17,694 nucleotides of DNA from CABRXV01 sp900754955. Lineage in GTDB: Bacteria > Actinomycetota > Coriobacteriia > Coriobacteriales > Eggerthellaceae. The position numbers and the translations under genes are program-made. The notes under the pieces were generated by a model that worked only from the letters and a program-made list of their open reading frames with translations, did not search any database and had not been told where the DNA came from. The DNA is taken from contig CABRXV010000042.1 in assembly GCA_902475005.1 (NCBI GenBank), forward strand, positions 1-17,694. The letters are read 5' to 3'. Position 1 is the stretch's first letter; each line of letters begins with the position of its first letter. Positions 1-6,643 of the stretch are shown here, in pieces.

Positions 1-50
1 TCACCTTGCCAAGGTGAGGGTCGCGGGTTCGAATCCCGTTGTCCGCTCCA
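1..50 (+). tRNA. tRNA-Gly(GCC), 5' part missing
   Basis: The window begins at the 5' side of the anticodon stem. Visible are the stem tcacc/ggtga around the loop ttgccaa (anticodon GCC), the T arm with ttcgaat, the 3' acceptor strand tgtccgc, discriminator T and an encoded CCA. It is nearly identical to the complete tRNA-Gly at 213-288. It differs by a compensated base pair at the outer end of the anticodon stem (T-A here, C-G there) and by one T-loop base. The acceptor 5' strand and D arm lie outside the window. Confidence 0.93.
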
Positions 51-60
51 TTGTCATCAG

Positions 61-92
61 AAGGCCGGTCAGGCTCTTGTTTGACCGGCCTT
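61..92 (+). terminator. hairpin after the first tRNA-Gly
   Basis: An 11-bp perfect stem (aaggccggtca paired with tgaccggcctt) with a 10-base loop lies 10 bases after the CCA end of the first tRNA. It is followed only by a short TTTG, so the U-tract is weak. It closely resembles the stem after the second tRNA-Gly, which suggests the tRNA and its downstream hairpin were duplicated together. Confidence 0.55.
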
Positions 93-115
93 TGCAATGA
101 CAGCCGCCAGGGAAT

Positions 116-189
116 GGCGACGTGGCCAAGTGGTAAGGCAGAGGCCTGCAAAGCCTTCACCCCCAGTTCGAATCTGGGCGTCGCCTCCA
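116..189 (+). tRNA. tRNA-Cys(GCA)
   Basis: A complete 74-nt cloverleaf. The acceptor stem is ggcgacg/cgtcgcc, the D arm contains tggtaag, the anticodon stem gaggc/gcctt encloses loop ctgcaaa with anticodon GCA, and the T arm carries ttcgaat. Discriminator T and CCA are encoded. It lies between two tRNA-Gly(GCC) genes, probably as part of one transcription unit. Confidence 0.96.
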
Positions 190-212
190 ACGCGGCATTG
201 AAAAGGGAATAT

Positions 213-288
213 GCGGACATGGCTCAGCTGGTAGAGCACCACCTTGCCAAGGTGGGGGTCGCGGGTTCGAACCCCGTTGTCCGCTCCA
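213..288 (+). tRNA. tRNA-Gly(GCC)
   Basis: A complete 76-nt cloverleaf. The acceptor stem is gcggaca/tgtccgc, the D arm contains agctggtagagc, the anticodon stem ccacc/ggtgg encloses ttgccaa (anticodon GCC), and the T loop is ttcgaac. Discriminator T and CCA are encoded. It is the second glycine tRNA of this cluster and ends 10 bases before a strong terminator. Confidence 0.97.
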
Positions 289-298
289 TGAACTCAGC

Positions 299-333
299 AA
301 GGCCGGTCATGCTCAGCATGGTCGGCCTTTTTT
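299..333 (+). terminator. Rho-independent terminator of the tRNA cluster
   Basis: A stem aaggccg/cggcctt continues through two G-U pairs into catgc/gcatg with a 3-base loop, followed by a run of six T. It separates the tRNA transcript from the lipid kinase gene that starts 21 bases further on. Confidence 0.85.
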
Positions 334-353
334 CTTTGCGGAAGGGAGGCTGC

Positions 354-1385
354 ATGGCTCACGACATCGCAGGCGCATCTCGTGCGCGAGCCGATGCTCT
401 GCGCCGCATCGCCGTCATCGCGAACCCCGTCGCTAAAAGCGGCGCGGGTGCGCGCATCGCCGAACGCGTTCCCGCCGTGCTTGCAAGCGACTTCGGCTCG
501 TCTTCGCAGCCGCATGACAGCGATCTCGCGCTCGATGTCTTGCTTACCGAACGCCCGCGCCATGCGCAGGAGCTTGCGGCGTCGCTTCCCGCCGAGGTCG
601 ATCTCGTGATCGCCGTGGGCGGCGACGGGCTCATTCACGAGATTGTGAACGGCCTCATGACGCGTCCCGTTGCCGCACGTCCCGTCCTCGGCGTGGTGCC
701 CGCAGGATCGGGCGATGACTACGCCGCGACGCTCTGCATGCCGAGCGATCCCGCGCGGGCGGTGGCGGAGATCATGGCGCAGCACGTTGTGGAAGCCGAT
801 GCGGGCTGCGTGAACGGCGAGTACTTCGCCGAAACCCTTTCGTTCGGTCTCGATGCGGCCATTGCCCTTGATACCGTCGAGCGGCGCGCGCGTACGGGTG
901 GTTCGGGTACGCCGCTCTACATGGCGAGCGGCTTCGATCAGCTTCTGCACCACTTCGACCTCACGCCGTTCGAGGCGAAGCTCTCCGGCGTCCCCGCCGT
1001 TGGGGGAGAGGGCGTGCCGTCGGCAGCTGGAACGCTGTCGCTTACAGGGTCGTCGTATCTCTTCGCCGTGCAGGTCGGTCCTACCTACGGCGGGCATTTC
1101 AAGGTGTGCCCCGATGCGCGCATCGACGACGGGCTGTTCGACATCTGCATCGCGCACCCGCCGCTGTCGCGCCCGCAGGCGATCGGTATCTTCCTGCTCG
1201 CGAAGGGCGGTCGCCATACGCGCTTCAAGCAGCTTTCGTTTCATCGGGCGTCGCGCGTTGAGGTGACGTTTGCGCACCCGCTCGCCGTTCAGGCCGATGG
1301 CGAGCGCATCGAGGGCACGAGCTTCGTTGTGGAAACGGTGCCGCACGCGTTGCGCGTGGCGGTGGGAAGCCGTTACCGCAGGTAG
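354..1385 (+). CDS. Diacylglycerol kinase family lipid kinase (DagK/YegS/LCB5 type)
   Basis: A 343-residue protein of the DAGK-catalytic family, which uses ATP to phosphorylate diacylglycerol or related lipids at the inner membrane face. Seen in the sequence are the N-terminal NPVAKSGAG motif (about residues 24-32), the nucleotide-binding GGDGL motif (89-93; the family norm is GGDGT), then GVVPAGSGDDYA and the C-terminal DDGLFDICIA block. Length is slightly above the usual 290-330. The ATG at 354 is chosen because gggagg lies just upstream; the frame stays open further 5' only by running through the tRNA genes and terminator. No terminator is seen after it. The next gene is a HAD phosphatase, so the pair may act on related phospholipid intermediates. 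The exact lipid substrate cannot be read from the sequence. Confidence 0.85.
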   Translation: MAHDIAGASRARADALRRIAVIANPVAKSGAGARIAERVPAVLASDFGSSSQPHDSDLALDVLLTERPRHAQELAASLPAEVDLVIAVGGDGLIHEIVNGLMTRPVAARPVLGVVPAGSGDDYAATLCMPSDPARAVAEIMAQHVVEADAGCVNGEYFAETLSFGLDAAIALDTVERRARTGGSGTPLYMASGFDQLLHHFDLTPFEAKLSGVPAVGGEGVPSAAGTLSLTGSSYLFAVQVGPTYGGHFKVCPDARIDDGLFDICIAHPPLSRPQAIGIFLLAKGGRHTRFKQLSFHRASRVEVTFAHPLAVQADGERIEGTSFVVETVPHALRVAVGSRYRR

Positions 1386-1499
1386 CTGCGCATCTTTGCG
1401 CGGCGCTGCCAGCAACGGTGTTCACCTCACCGCACGCGCGATCACCGGCGCGGTCGATGCGCTCCGCGTGTGCTTCCGCCGAGGGCTGGGCACCTACGG

Positions 1500-1505
1500 T
1501 ATAAT
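1500..1505 (+). promoter_or_regulatory. Possible -10 box for the HAD phosphatase gene
   Basis: A perfect TATAAT hexamer stands out from the GC-rich surroundings about 95 bases before the HAD start codon. No convincing -35 hexamer is seen at 16-18 bases upstream, so this is a weak call. It suggests the phosphatase gene can be transcribed separately from the lipid kinase. Confidence 0.35.
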
Positions 1506-1599
1506 TCACAGAGCACGGCGCCACCAGGCTGCCGGCACGCTGCGCCCGCCGCATATCGGCGTGGCGCCCGATACGGAACCATCGAGGTAGAGAGAGCAC

Positions 1600-2469
1600 A
1601 TGTCGCAGGTTGACGAGAATCGCACGGCTTCATCCGACAAGACGGATGCGGCACCGCCCGCCCTTCCCGCTGGCATCGTGCGGGTGGGTGAGGACGTTCT
1701 CGCCGCGCATCGCCTCATGACGCCCGAGCTCGCGTCGTGCTGCGCTCTCGATTCCGCCGCTGCATCCGCCGACGCGCATCCCTTCACGCCCGACAATCCC
1801 GTCGAGATCGCAGCCTTCGACTTCGACGGCACGAGCATCACGGGCAACTCCCCGGTCATGCTCGTGCGTCATCTCGTGTCGAAGGGCATGCTGAGCAAGT
1901 CGACGGTGGCGCGCATCCTCGTTTGGGGCGTCGCGTACAAGACGCGCCTGCCGCAGAACGAGAGCTGGGTGCGCGGGCTCGTGTTCTCCGCGTTCCGGGG
2001 CAAACCCGTGTCCGAGGTGAACGCGTTCCTCCACCGCTTCTACGACCGCCACGTGGCGGCGCGCTTCCGCACGCGTATCGACGAGGAGATGACGCGCCAC
2101 GTTGATGCGGGCCATGTGGTGGTGTGCGTGTCGGCCACGTTCGAGCCCATCATCGCGAAGGCCATGCTCGATCACCCCATGCAGTTCGGCATCGCGACGC
2201 GCATGAGGATCGACGAGGGCGGCTGCTACACGAACGAGGTTGACGGCGTCCCCGTCGAGGGGCCGCAGAAGATGGTGGCGCTCACACGCTTTGCCGACGC
2301 GACGTTCGGACGGGGGTGCTGGAAGCTCGGCTGGGCCTACGGCGACCACCATTCCGATCGCGCGCTGCTCGCCGCCGCCGAGCACGCCTTCGCCGTGACG
2401 CCCGACCGTCCGCTCACGCGCACGGCGAATGAGCGCGGCTACGAGATCCTCGACTGGGGCGAGCTGTAA
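1600..2469 (+). CDS. HAD-superfamily subfamily IB phosphatase
   Basis: A 289-residue haloacid dehalogenase-type hydrolase, expected to remove phosphate from a small or lipid substrate through an aspartyl-phosphate. All four HAD motifs are visible: DFDGT (nucleophile D74, acid/base D76), Ser178 in VSAT, Lys224 in GPQKM, and the metal-binding GDHHSD (248-253). The cap lies between motifs I and II, as in subfamily IB (SerB-like, phosphatidylglycerophosphatase-like members). About 65 residues without recognised domain precede motif I. The start is supported by the purine-rich gaggtagagagag just upstream. It follows the lipid kinase by 214 bases, making a phospholipid-related role plausible but unproven. 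No signal peptide or clear membrane helix is seen. Confidence 0.82.
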   Translation: MSQVDENRTASSDKTDAAPPALPAGIVRVGEDVLAAHRLMTPELASCCALDSAAASADAHPFTPDNPVEIAAFDFDGTSITGNSPVMLVRHLVSKGMLSKSTVARILVWGVAYKTRLPQNESWVRGLVFSAFRGKPVSEVNAFLHRFYDRHVAARFRTRIDEEMTRHVDAGHVVVCVSATFEPIIAKAMLDHPMQFGIATRMRIDEGGCYTNEVDGVPVEGPQKMVALTRFADATFGRGCWKLGWAYGDHHSDRALLAAAEHAFAVTPDRPLTRTANERGYEILDWGEL

Positions 2470-2595
2470 AAGCGCCGCGCCACGGGCTCGCCGCCCTCGC
2501 TTCCAATTGTTAGTTTTTCCATCGCAGAATGTGATATTTCCGTTGCGCTTGCGCCGCATGCGCGCACGAGCGCAGTGCCCTGTTTGCGGGTCGGA

Positions 2596-2601
2596 TACAA
2601 T
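2596..2601 (+). promoter_or_regulatory. Possible -10 box upstream of the AAA-like gene
   Basis: TACAAT lies 62 bases before the chosen GTG start, in the 194-base gap after the HAD gene. No good -35 box is visible. A small hairpin (cgggc/gcccg with an inner gccgt/acggc) lies at 2620-2640, in what would be the leader. Weak support. Confidence 0.25.
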
Positions 2602-2663
2602 ACGGTACGAAAGACGAGGCGGGCGCCGTACGGCGGCCCGCACCTGGTGAAGGAAGGTTGATC

Positions 2664-4382
2664 GTGTTGGAGAGCTTTGACGCCAACATGCAGAGCCGAG
2701 ACGACGAATTCCACGGGACGGTGTCCGAATACCTCAAGCGCGCCCAGGCGGCGTGCGCGGAGGGCGACGCCGTGCTCGGCATGCACCTGTACCTTGCGGC
2801 GTTCGAGGAGGCGATGGCCGCTTCGTCGACGCCTTCCGAAGACGCGATCGTCGGCCTCAAAGAGGCGTGGGCGCTCGCGTGCAACTCGAAGGAGCGCTCG
2901 CTCGCCGAGTACATCTTCGAGAAGCTCGAGCCGTTCCTTGACTCCGATGAGGTGGCGCTTTGCGCCGAGGAGCTGCAGAAGCTCGCGCTCGACAAGCTCG
3001 AGGAGTTCGGGCTCTCGCGCGACGAGCTCGAGAACGTCGCCGAGATGATCTCGCAGGATTTCCTCGGCTACGACGCGCCGATCGTGAAGGTGGAGCACAT
3101 CATCGAGCGGCCGATCAAGGCGCACGTGCATCATGTGTCGGAGAGCGCGACCGAGCCTGCGGCGGACGACGAGATGCAGGATGCGACGGCGGATGCGCAG
3201 GGAGACGCCGCGTCTCAGCGCGCTGACGCCGAAGCCGGAACCACCGACACGGACGCCAACGCCAACGCCAGCGCAAGCGCTGACGGCGCTCAGGCGCAGA
3301 AGGCGTCCGAGCAGCCTGCGGTCGAAAACGGCGCAGCGGCATCGGCGAGCGAGGCGGCTCCTGCCAACCGCGCGGCGGCGTCTGCGGGCAAGGCCGAGGC
3401 CGAAAACCCCATGGCGGCACTCGCCAAGGCGGTGCAGGACGCAAACATCGCGCTCGCAGCCGATGTGCCGCCGCTCGACTACCGCACGCTCTCGGGCTAC
3501 GATGCGACGATCCGAACGATGCGCAACCTCGGCATCGGTCTGAAGGGCGACGCGGCGTTCGAGGAGCTCGTGAGCCAGCTCAACGCGCGTCACGGCCTCG
3601 ATCGCATGCCCGCGCTTGACACGCTGCTGTTCCGTTCGCCGGCGCGCGAGGACGCGAACCGCTTCGTGGCGGCCACGATCGGCGAGCTCAAGCTTCCCGT
3701 GCTGCGCATGCACATGGAGGAGAACCTCCAGGGCATGCCGCTGCTCTGCGTGACGGCCCAGGCCGAGAACGCCTCCAAGCTCACGTCGTTGCGCACGGCG
3801 TTCGACGGCGGCGGAATCCTCGTGCTCGAGGACATCGACCTGTGGGGCGCTCCGCTGCTTGATACGGGCGAGGAGGCTCCCAACTTCCTCATGATGCAGC
3901 TGTCGCGCGGTGCGCGCGAGGCGATCAACCTCGTGCGTTCGGCGGTGGACAATCCCGAGGTGTACGTGCTCGCCACGGCGTCTGACACCACGGAGATCGA
4001 CCCGTTCTTCCTCGATCTCCTCGAGCCGATCTCGGTGGTCGACATCGACTACCCCACGCCCGAGGAGCGTGCCGAGATCTGGATGGACATCGCGCGCGAG
4101 CATCCCTCGCTGCGCGGGGTCAACCGCGCCGATCTCGTGCGCCTGTCGGCCAACATGCCGCGCTACGACATGTACATGGCGGCGCGCGAAGCCGTGGAGG
4201 AGGCGTACAAGGAAGGTCTCGTGGCGCGCCACTACCGTCCGGTGACGCGCGACAACCTCTTCGATAAGCTGGCCGCCTACCAGCCGCTCGATTCGCGCGA
4301 GTACCACGAGCTCGAAGACGCGGTGATTCGCGACTTCCGTCACGAACTTGAGCACATCGACGATCTGCTCAAGAGCGAATAG
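2664..4382 (+). CDS. Degenerate AAA+-like protein with helical N-terminal domain
   Basis: A 572-residue protein I cannot name. Residues 1 to about 150 are helical and TPR-like. About 160-250 is a low-complexity Ala/Asp/Glu/Gln-rich linker. About 270-525 has the layout of an AAA+ module. Where a P-loop should sit, the sequence reads LLFRSPAREDAN (about 320-332), with no GxxGxGK. The Walker B position reads ILVLEDID (about 384-391), with Asp-Glu inverted to Glu-Asp. A sensor-1-like VLATASDTTEIDP and a lid-like VDIDYPTPEERAEIW follow. It therefore looks like a non-hydrolysing pseudo-AAA+. The GTG at 2664 is chosen for aaggaagg six bases upstream; TTG at 2658 is possible. Likely first gene of an operon with the Rrf2 gene 12 bases downstream. 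No membrane segment is seen. Confidence 0.72.
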   Translation: MLESFDANMQSRDDEFHGTVSEYLKRAQAACAEGDAVLGMHLYLAAFEEAMAASSTPSEDAIVGLKEAWALACNSKERSLAEYIFEKLEPFLDSDEVALCAEELQKLALDKLEEFGLSRDELENVAEMISQDFLGYDAPIVKVEHIIERPIKAHVHHVSESATEPAADDEMQDATADAQGDAASQRADAEAGTTDTDANANASASADGAQAQKASEQPAVENGAAASASEAAPANRAAASAGKAEAENPMAALAKAVQDANIALAADVPPLDYRTLSGYDATIRTMRNLGIGLKGDAAFEELVSQLNARHGLDRMPALDTLLFRSPAREDANRFVAATIGELKLPVLRMHMEENLQGMPLLCVTAQAENASKLTSLRTAFDGGGILVLEDIDLWGAPLLDTGEEAPNFLMMQLSRGAREAINLVRSAVDNPEVYVLATASDTTEIDPFFLDLLEPISVVDIDYPTPEERAEIWMDIAREHPSLRGVNRADLVRLSANMPRYDMYMAAREAVEEAYKEGLVARHYRPVTRDNLFDKLAAYQPLDSREYHELEDAVIRDFRHELEHIDDLLKSE

Positions 4383-4394
4383 GGGCTGGTCGGG

Positions 4395-4823
4395 ATGGAC
4401 ATCACGCGACGCTGCGACTACGCCTGCCGCATGCTGAGGGCGCTTTCGCTCAACGAGGGGAAGCGCATCTCGGTTTCCGAAATCGCGGAGAACGAGGGGA
4501 TTCCCTATTCGTTTGCGCGCAGCATCCAACATGATCTCGTGAAGGCGGGCTTTCTCAACACGGTGCGCGGCGCGCGCGGCGGCGTGTCGCTCGCACGCGA
4601 CGTGAACGACATCACCATGCTCGACATCCTCCACGCCGTTGAGGGGACGTCGGGCATCTCGCCGTGTTCGTCGGATCCTTCGTATTGCGCGAAGAGCGAC
4701 GGATGCGCGTTTCACCGGGTGTGGTGCGGTGCCGATCGCATGCTCGAGGACTACCTCGGCTCGATCACGCTCGCGTCGCTGTTCTGCCCGGAGGCGGGGA
4801 AGGCCGTGTCCTGTGACGCATAG
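4395..4823 (+). CDS. Rrf2 family transcriptional regulator with candidate Fe-S cysteines
   Basis: A 142-residue winged-helix regulator of the Rrf2 family (IscR, NsrR, RirA, CymR). The N-terminal MDITRRCDYACRML, the helix-turn-helix ISVSEIAENEGIP and the wing RGARGGVSLA are typical. After the dimerisation helix come Cys91, Cys98 and Cys104 (C-x6-C-x5-C). This spacing matches the family region that ligates a [2Fe-2S] or [4Fe-4S] cluster, so an iron, NO or redox sensor is likely. The gene starts 12 bases after the AAA-like gene and its last 11 bases overlap the mutY start, so it is probably co-transcribed. It may regulate this operon, but no operator can be assigned from the sequence alone. Confidence 0.9.
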   Translation: MDITRRCDYACRMLRALSLNEGKRISVSEIAENEGIPYSFARSIQHDLVKAGFLNTVRGARGGVSLARDVNDITMLDILHAVEGTSGISPCSSDPSYCAKSDGCAFHRVWCGADRMLEDYLGSITLASLFCPEAGKAVSCDA

Positions 4824-5748
4824 CGCCGCCGCGTCTGCGCAGGTCGATTCCGCCGCGTGGCCTGCAGGCGCGCTCGATCGTGCGGCGTTCATCGTTCGCG
4901 TTGCCGAGCGGGGACGCGCGCTCTACCGCGACTTGCCCTGGCGTCACATCGACGACCCGTATGCGGTACTTGTGTCGGAGGTGATGCTCCAGCAGACCCA
5001 GGTGGCGCGTGTCGAGCGCTTCTGGACGCGTTTTCTCGCAGCGTTTCCCACGATCGACGCGCTTGCGGCGGCGAGCACGTCGGATGTGCTCGAGTTGTGG
5101 CAGGGTCTCGGCTACAACCGCCGCGCGCTCGCGCTCAAGCGCACAGCCGATGTGTGCGCGGCCGAGCATCGCGGACAGCTGCCGCGTGCCTACGATGATC
5201 TCATCGCGCTGCCGGGTATCGGACCGGCGACGGCGGCGGGCGTGCGTGCCTTCGCGTTCGAGGAACCGGGCGTGTACCTGGAAACGAACGTACGCGCCGT
5301 GTTCCTGCACGACGTATTCCCCGATGAGGAGAAGGTGTCTGACAGGGTGCTTGTGCCCCTCGTGGCACTCGTGTGCCCGCCCGCGCCTGCGCGCGATGGC
5401 GCGCGTGAGGTTCCCGACCCGCTTGCGAGTCCGCGAGACTGGTACTACGCGCTGCTCGATTATGGCGCGCACCTCAAGGCGTCGGGCGTCAACCCGACGC
5501 GGCGCAGCGCGCACTACGCGCGGCAGTCGGCGTTCGAGGGGTCGCGGCGTCAGAAGCGCTCGTGGATCGTACGGCGCGTGCTCGCCGAACCCGCGGGCGT
5601 GCAGCGCGCGACGGTGCGCGCGGCGCTCAACGAGGAGGAGCGCCGCTGCGGGCGTCCAGCAGTGGGCGAGGCGCTGTTCGATTCGATCGTGGCCGATCTG
5701 GCCGCAGAGGGGTTCTTCCGTATCGAGGGAGAGTTGCTCGTTCCGTAA
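4813..5748 (+). CDS. mutY: A/G-specific adenine glycosylase MutY, Fe-S-less type
   Basis: A 311-residue HhH-GPD DNA glycosylase, expected to remove adenine mispaired with 8-oxoguanine. Seen are PWR (42-44), the catalytic-Glu segment SEVMLQQTQV (E56), and the helix-hairpin-helix LPGIGPATAAG (133-143). The usual LDGNV with the second catalytic Asp reads LETNV (E157). The C-terminal part of the glycosylase domain (217-238, GAHLKASGVNPTRRS) has none of the four cysteines that hold a [4Fe-4S] cluster in classical MutY. Instead of the NUDIX-like 8-oxoG-recognition domain there is a short winged-helix-like tail of about 75 residues. The GTG start at 4813 overlaps the Rrf2 gene by 11 bases and has aagg ten bases upstream. 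No ATG is available before the conserved core. Confidence 0.82.
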   Translation: MTHSAAASAQVDSAAWPAGALDRAAFIVRVAERGRALYRDLPWRHIDDPYAVLVSEVMLQQTQVARVERFWTRFLAAFPTIDALAAASTSDVLELWQGLGYNRRALALKRTADVCAAEHRGQLPRAYDDLIALPGIGPATAAGVRAFAFEEPGVYLETNVRAVFLHDVFPDEEKVSDRVLVPLVALVCPPAPARDGAREVPDPLASPRDWYYALLDYGAHLKASGVNPTRRSAHYARQSAFEGSRRQKRSWIVRRVLAEPAGVQRATVRAALNEEERRCGRPAVGEALFDSIVADLAAEGFFRIEGELLVP

Positions 5749-5788
5749 ATGCGCACCCGCGCGTTTGAAATGATAATGAGGGGGAGTC

Positions 5789-6373
5789 GTGGGTATCGTC
5801 GAGCTGTTCATGGTCGGCGTGGGCCTGTCCATGGACGCGTTTGCCGTGGCGATCTGCAAGGGTCTTGGCATGAGCCGCATCAACTGGCGCCATGCGGCGG
5901 TCATAGCGCTGTTCTTCGGCGGCTTTCAGGCGCTTATGCCGCTTGTCGGCTGGGCGCTCGGCACGCAGTTCGCCGATCTCATCACGCCGGTCGACCACTG
6001 GATTGCGTTTGCGCTGCTCGCCATCATCGGCGGTAAGATGCTCTACGAGGCGCTGCGCGGCGATGACGACGAGGCTGCTGACGCGTCTGCAGAAGGGGAG
6101 CGGCTCGACGTGAAAGAGCTCGTGATGCTCGCCGTTGCCACGAGCATCGACGCGCTCGCCGTCGGCATCACCTTCGCTTTCCTCGGTGTGAACATCGCCG
6201 AAGCCTGCGCGCTCATCGGCGTTACGACGTTCGTGCTCTCGTTCGTCGGCGTCGCCGTGGGCAACCAGTTCGGCGCCCGCTTCGAAAAACCCGCCACCAT
6301 CGCCGGCGGCATCGTCCTCATCCTCATAGGAGTCAAAATCCTCCTCGAACACCTCGGCATCCTCGCCCTATAA
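5789..6373 (+). CDS. mntP: Manganese efflux pump MntP
   Basis: A 194-residue integral membrane protein of the MntP (YebN, DUF204) family, which exports excess Mn2+ across the cytoplasmic membrane. It has the duplicated three-helix architecture, with the signature SMDAFAVAICKG near residue 15 and its second-half counterpart ATSIDALAVG. A short acidic loop (DDDEAADASAEGE) connects the halves. Length is typical. GTG at 5789 is chosen because agggggag lies directly upstream and the family starts close to the first SMDAFAV motif. Only 40 bases separate it from mutY, so it is likely the last gene of that operon. There is no room for the Mn-sensing yybP-ykoY riboswitch that often precedes this family. 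Confidence 0.94.
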   Translation: MGIVELFMVGVGLSMDAFAVAICKGLGMSRINWRHAAVIALFFGGFQALMPLVGWALGTQFADLITPVDHWIAFALLAIIGGKMLYEALRGDDDEAADASAEGERLDVKELVMLAVATSIDALAVGITFAFLGVNIAEACALIGVTTFVLSFVGVAVGNQFGARFEKPATIAGGIVLILIGVKILLEHLGILAL

Positions 6374-6382
6374 GGAATCCAG

Positions 6383-6412
6383 AAAAAAGGACCCGCCACA
6401 AACAGCGGGTCC
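6383..6412 (-). terminator. Terminator for pheA transcription (minus strand)
   Basis: A perfect 8-bp stem ggacccgc/gcgggtcc with an 8-base loop. On the minus strand it is followed directly by six T (complement of A at 6383-6388), the classic intrinsic terminator arrangement. On the plus strand it lies 16 bases after the mntP stop but has no U-tract, so it ends pheA transcripts best and may only weakly end the mntP operon. Confidence 0.8.
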
Positions 6413-6526
6413 CTACCTATTAATAAGTGTATAAAAGCCCAAAACCGCAAGACGCTTCCAGCAGAACAAAGCCGCAACTCATCCGTCTCCCAGAGAGGAA
6501 GCTATCCGGCCCCCAAGCGTCGCACA

Positions 6527-6634
6527 GGGTCGGGGGCGGTGCTCACCAAGCGAGTTCCGCAGCGAACGGAAGAGCCCAGTGGGCTCTTCCGCCGAGCGAG
6601 GACTGTCTGAGCGACTGAGCTCCGCCCCCGACCC
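6527..6634. other. Long base-paired element between mntP and pheA
   Basis: A 108-base structured stretch without a plausible gene. The ends form a perfect 13-bp stem (gggtcgggggcgg, 6527-6539, with 6622-6634), one T-T mismatch, then five more pairs (6541-6545 with 6616-6620). In the middle is a separate 11-bp perfect hairpin with a 3-base loop (6567-6591, arm cggaagagccc). On the minus strand it starts 9 bases after the pheA stop codon and precedes the terminator at 6383-6412. It could be a structured 3' UTR, a small RNA or a dispersed intergenic repeat. No U-tract follows the outer stem on either strand. The stretch 6413-6526 shows nothing recognisable. Confidence 0.6.
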
Positions 6635-6643
6635 CCGGGAGAG

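Noticed and set aside
39..353. An open frame extending the lipid kinase upstream to position 39
   Set aside because: It would translate through two tRNA genes and a terminator. The ATG at 354 has its own ribosome binding site and directly precedes the conserved motif.
2439..4892. Long minus-strand open frame (about 817 codons) opposite the AAA-like and Rrf2 genes
   Set aside because: Arg/His-rich composition typical of the antisense of a GC-rich gene, no family motif, and it spans several real genes.
5749..5788. Manganese riboswitch (yybP-ykoY) in front of mntP
   Set aside because: Only 40 bases separate mutY and mntP, far too short for that riboswitch.
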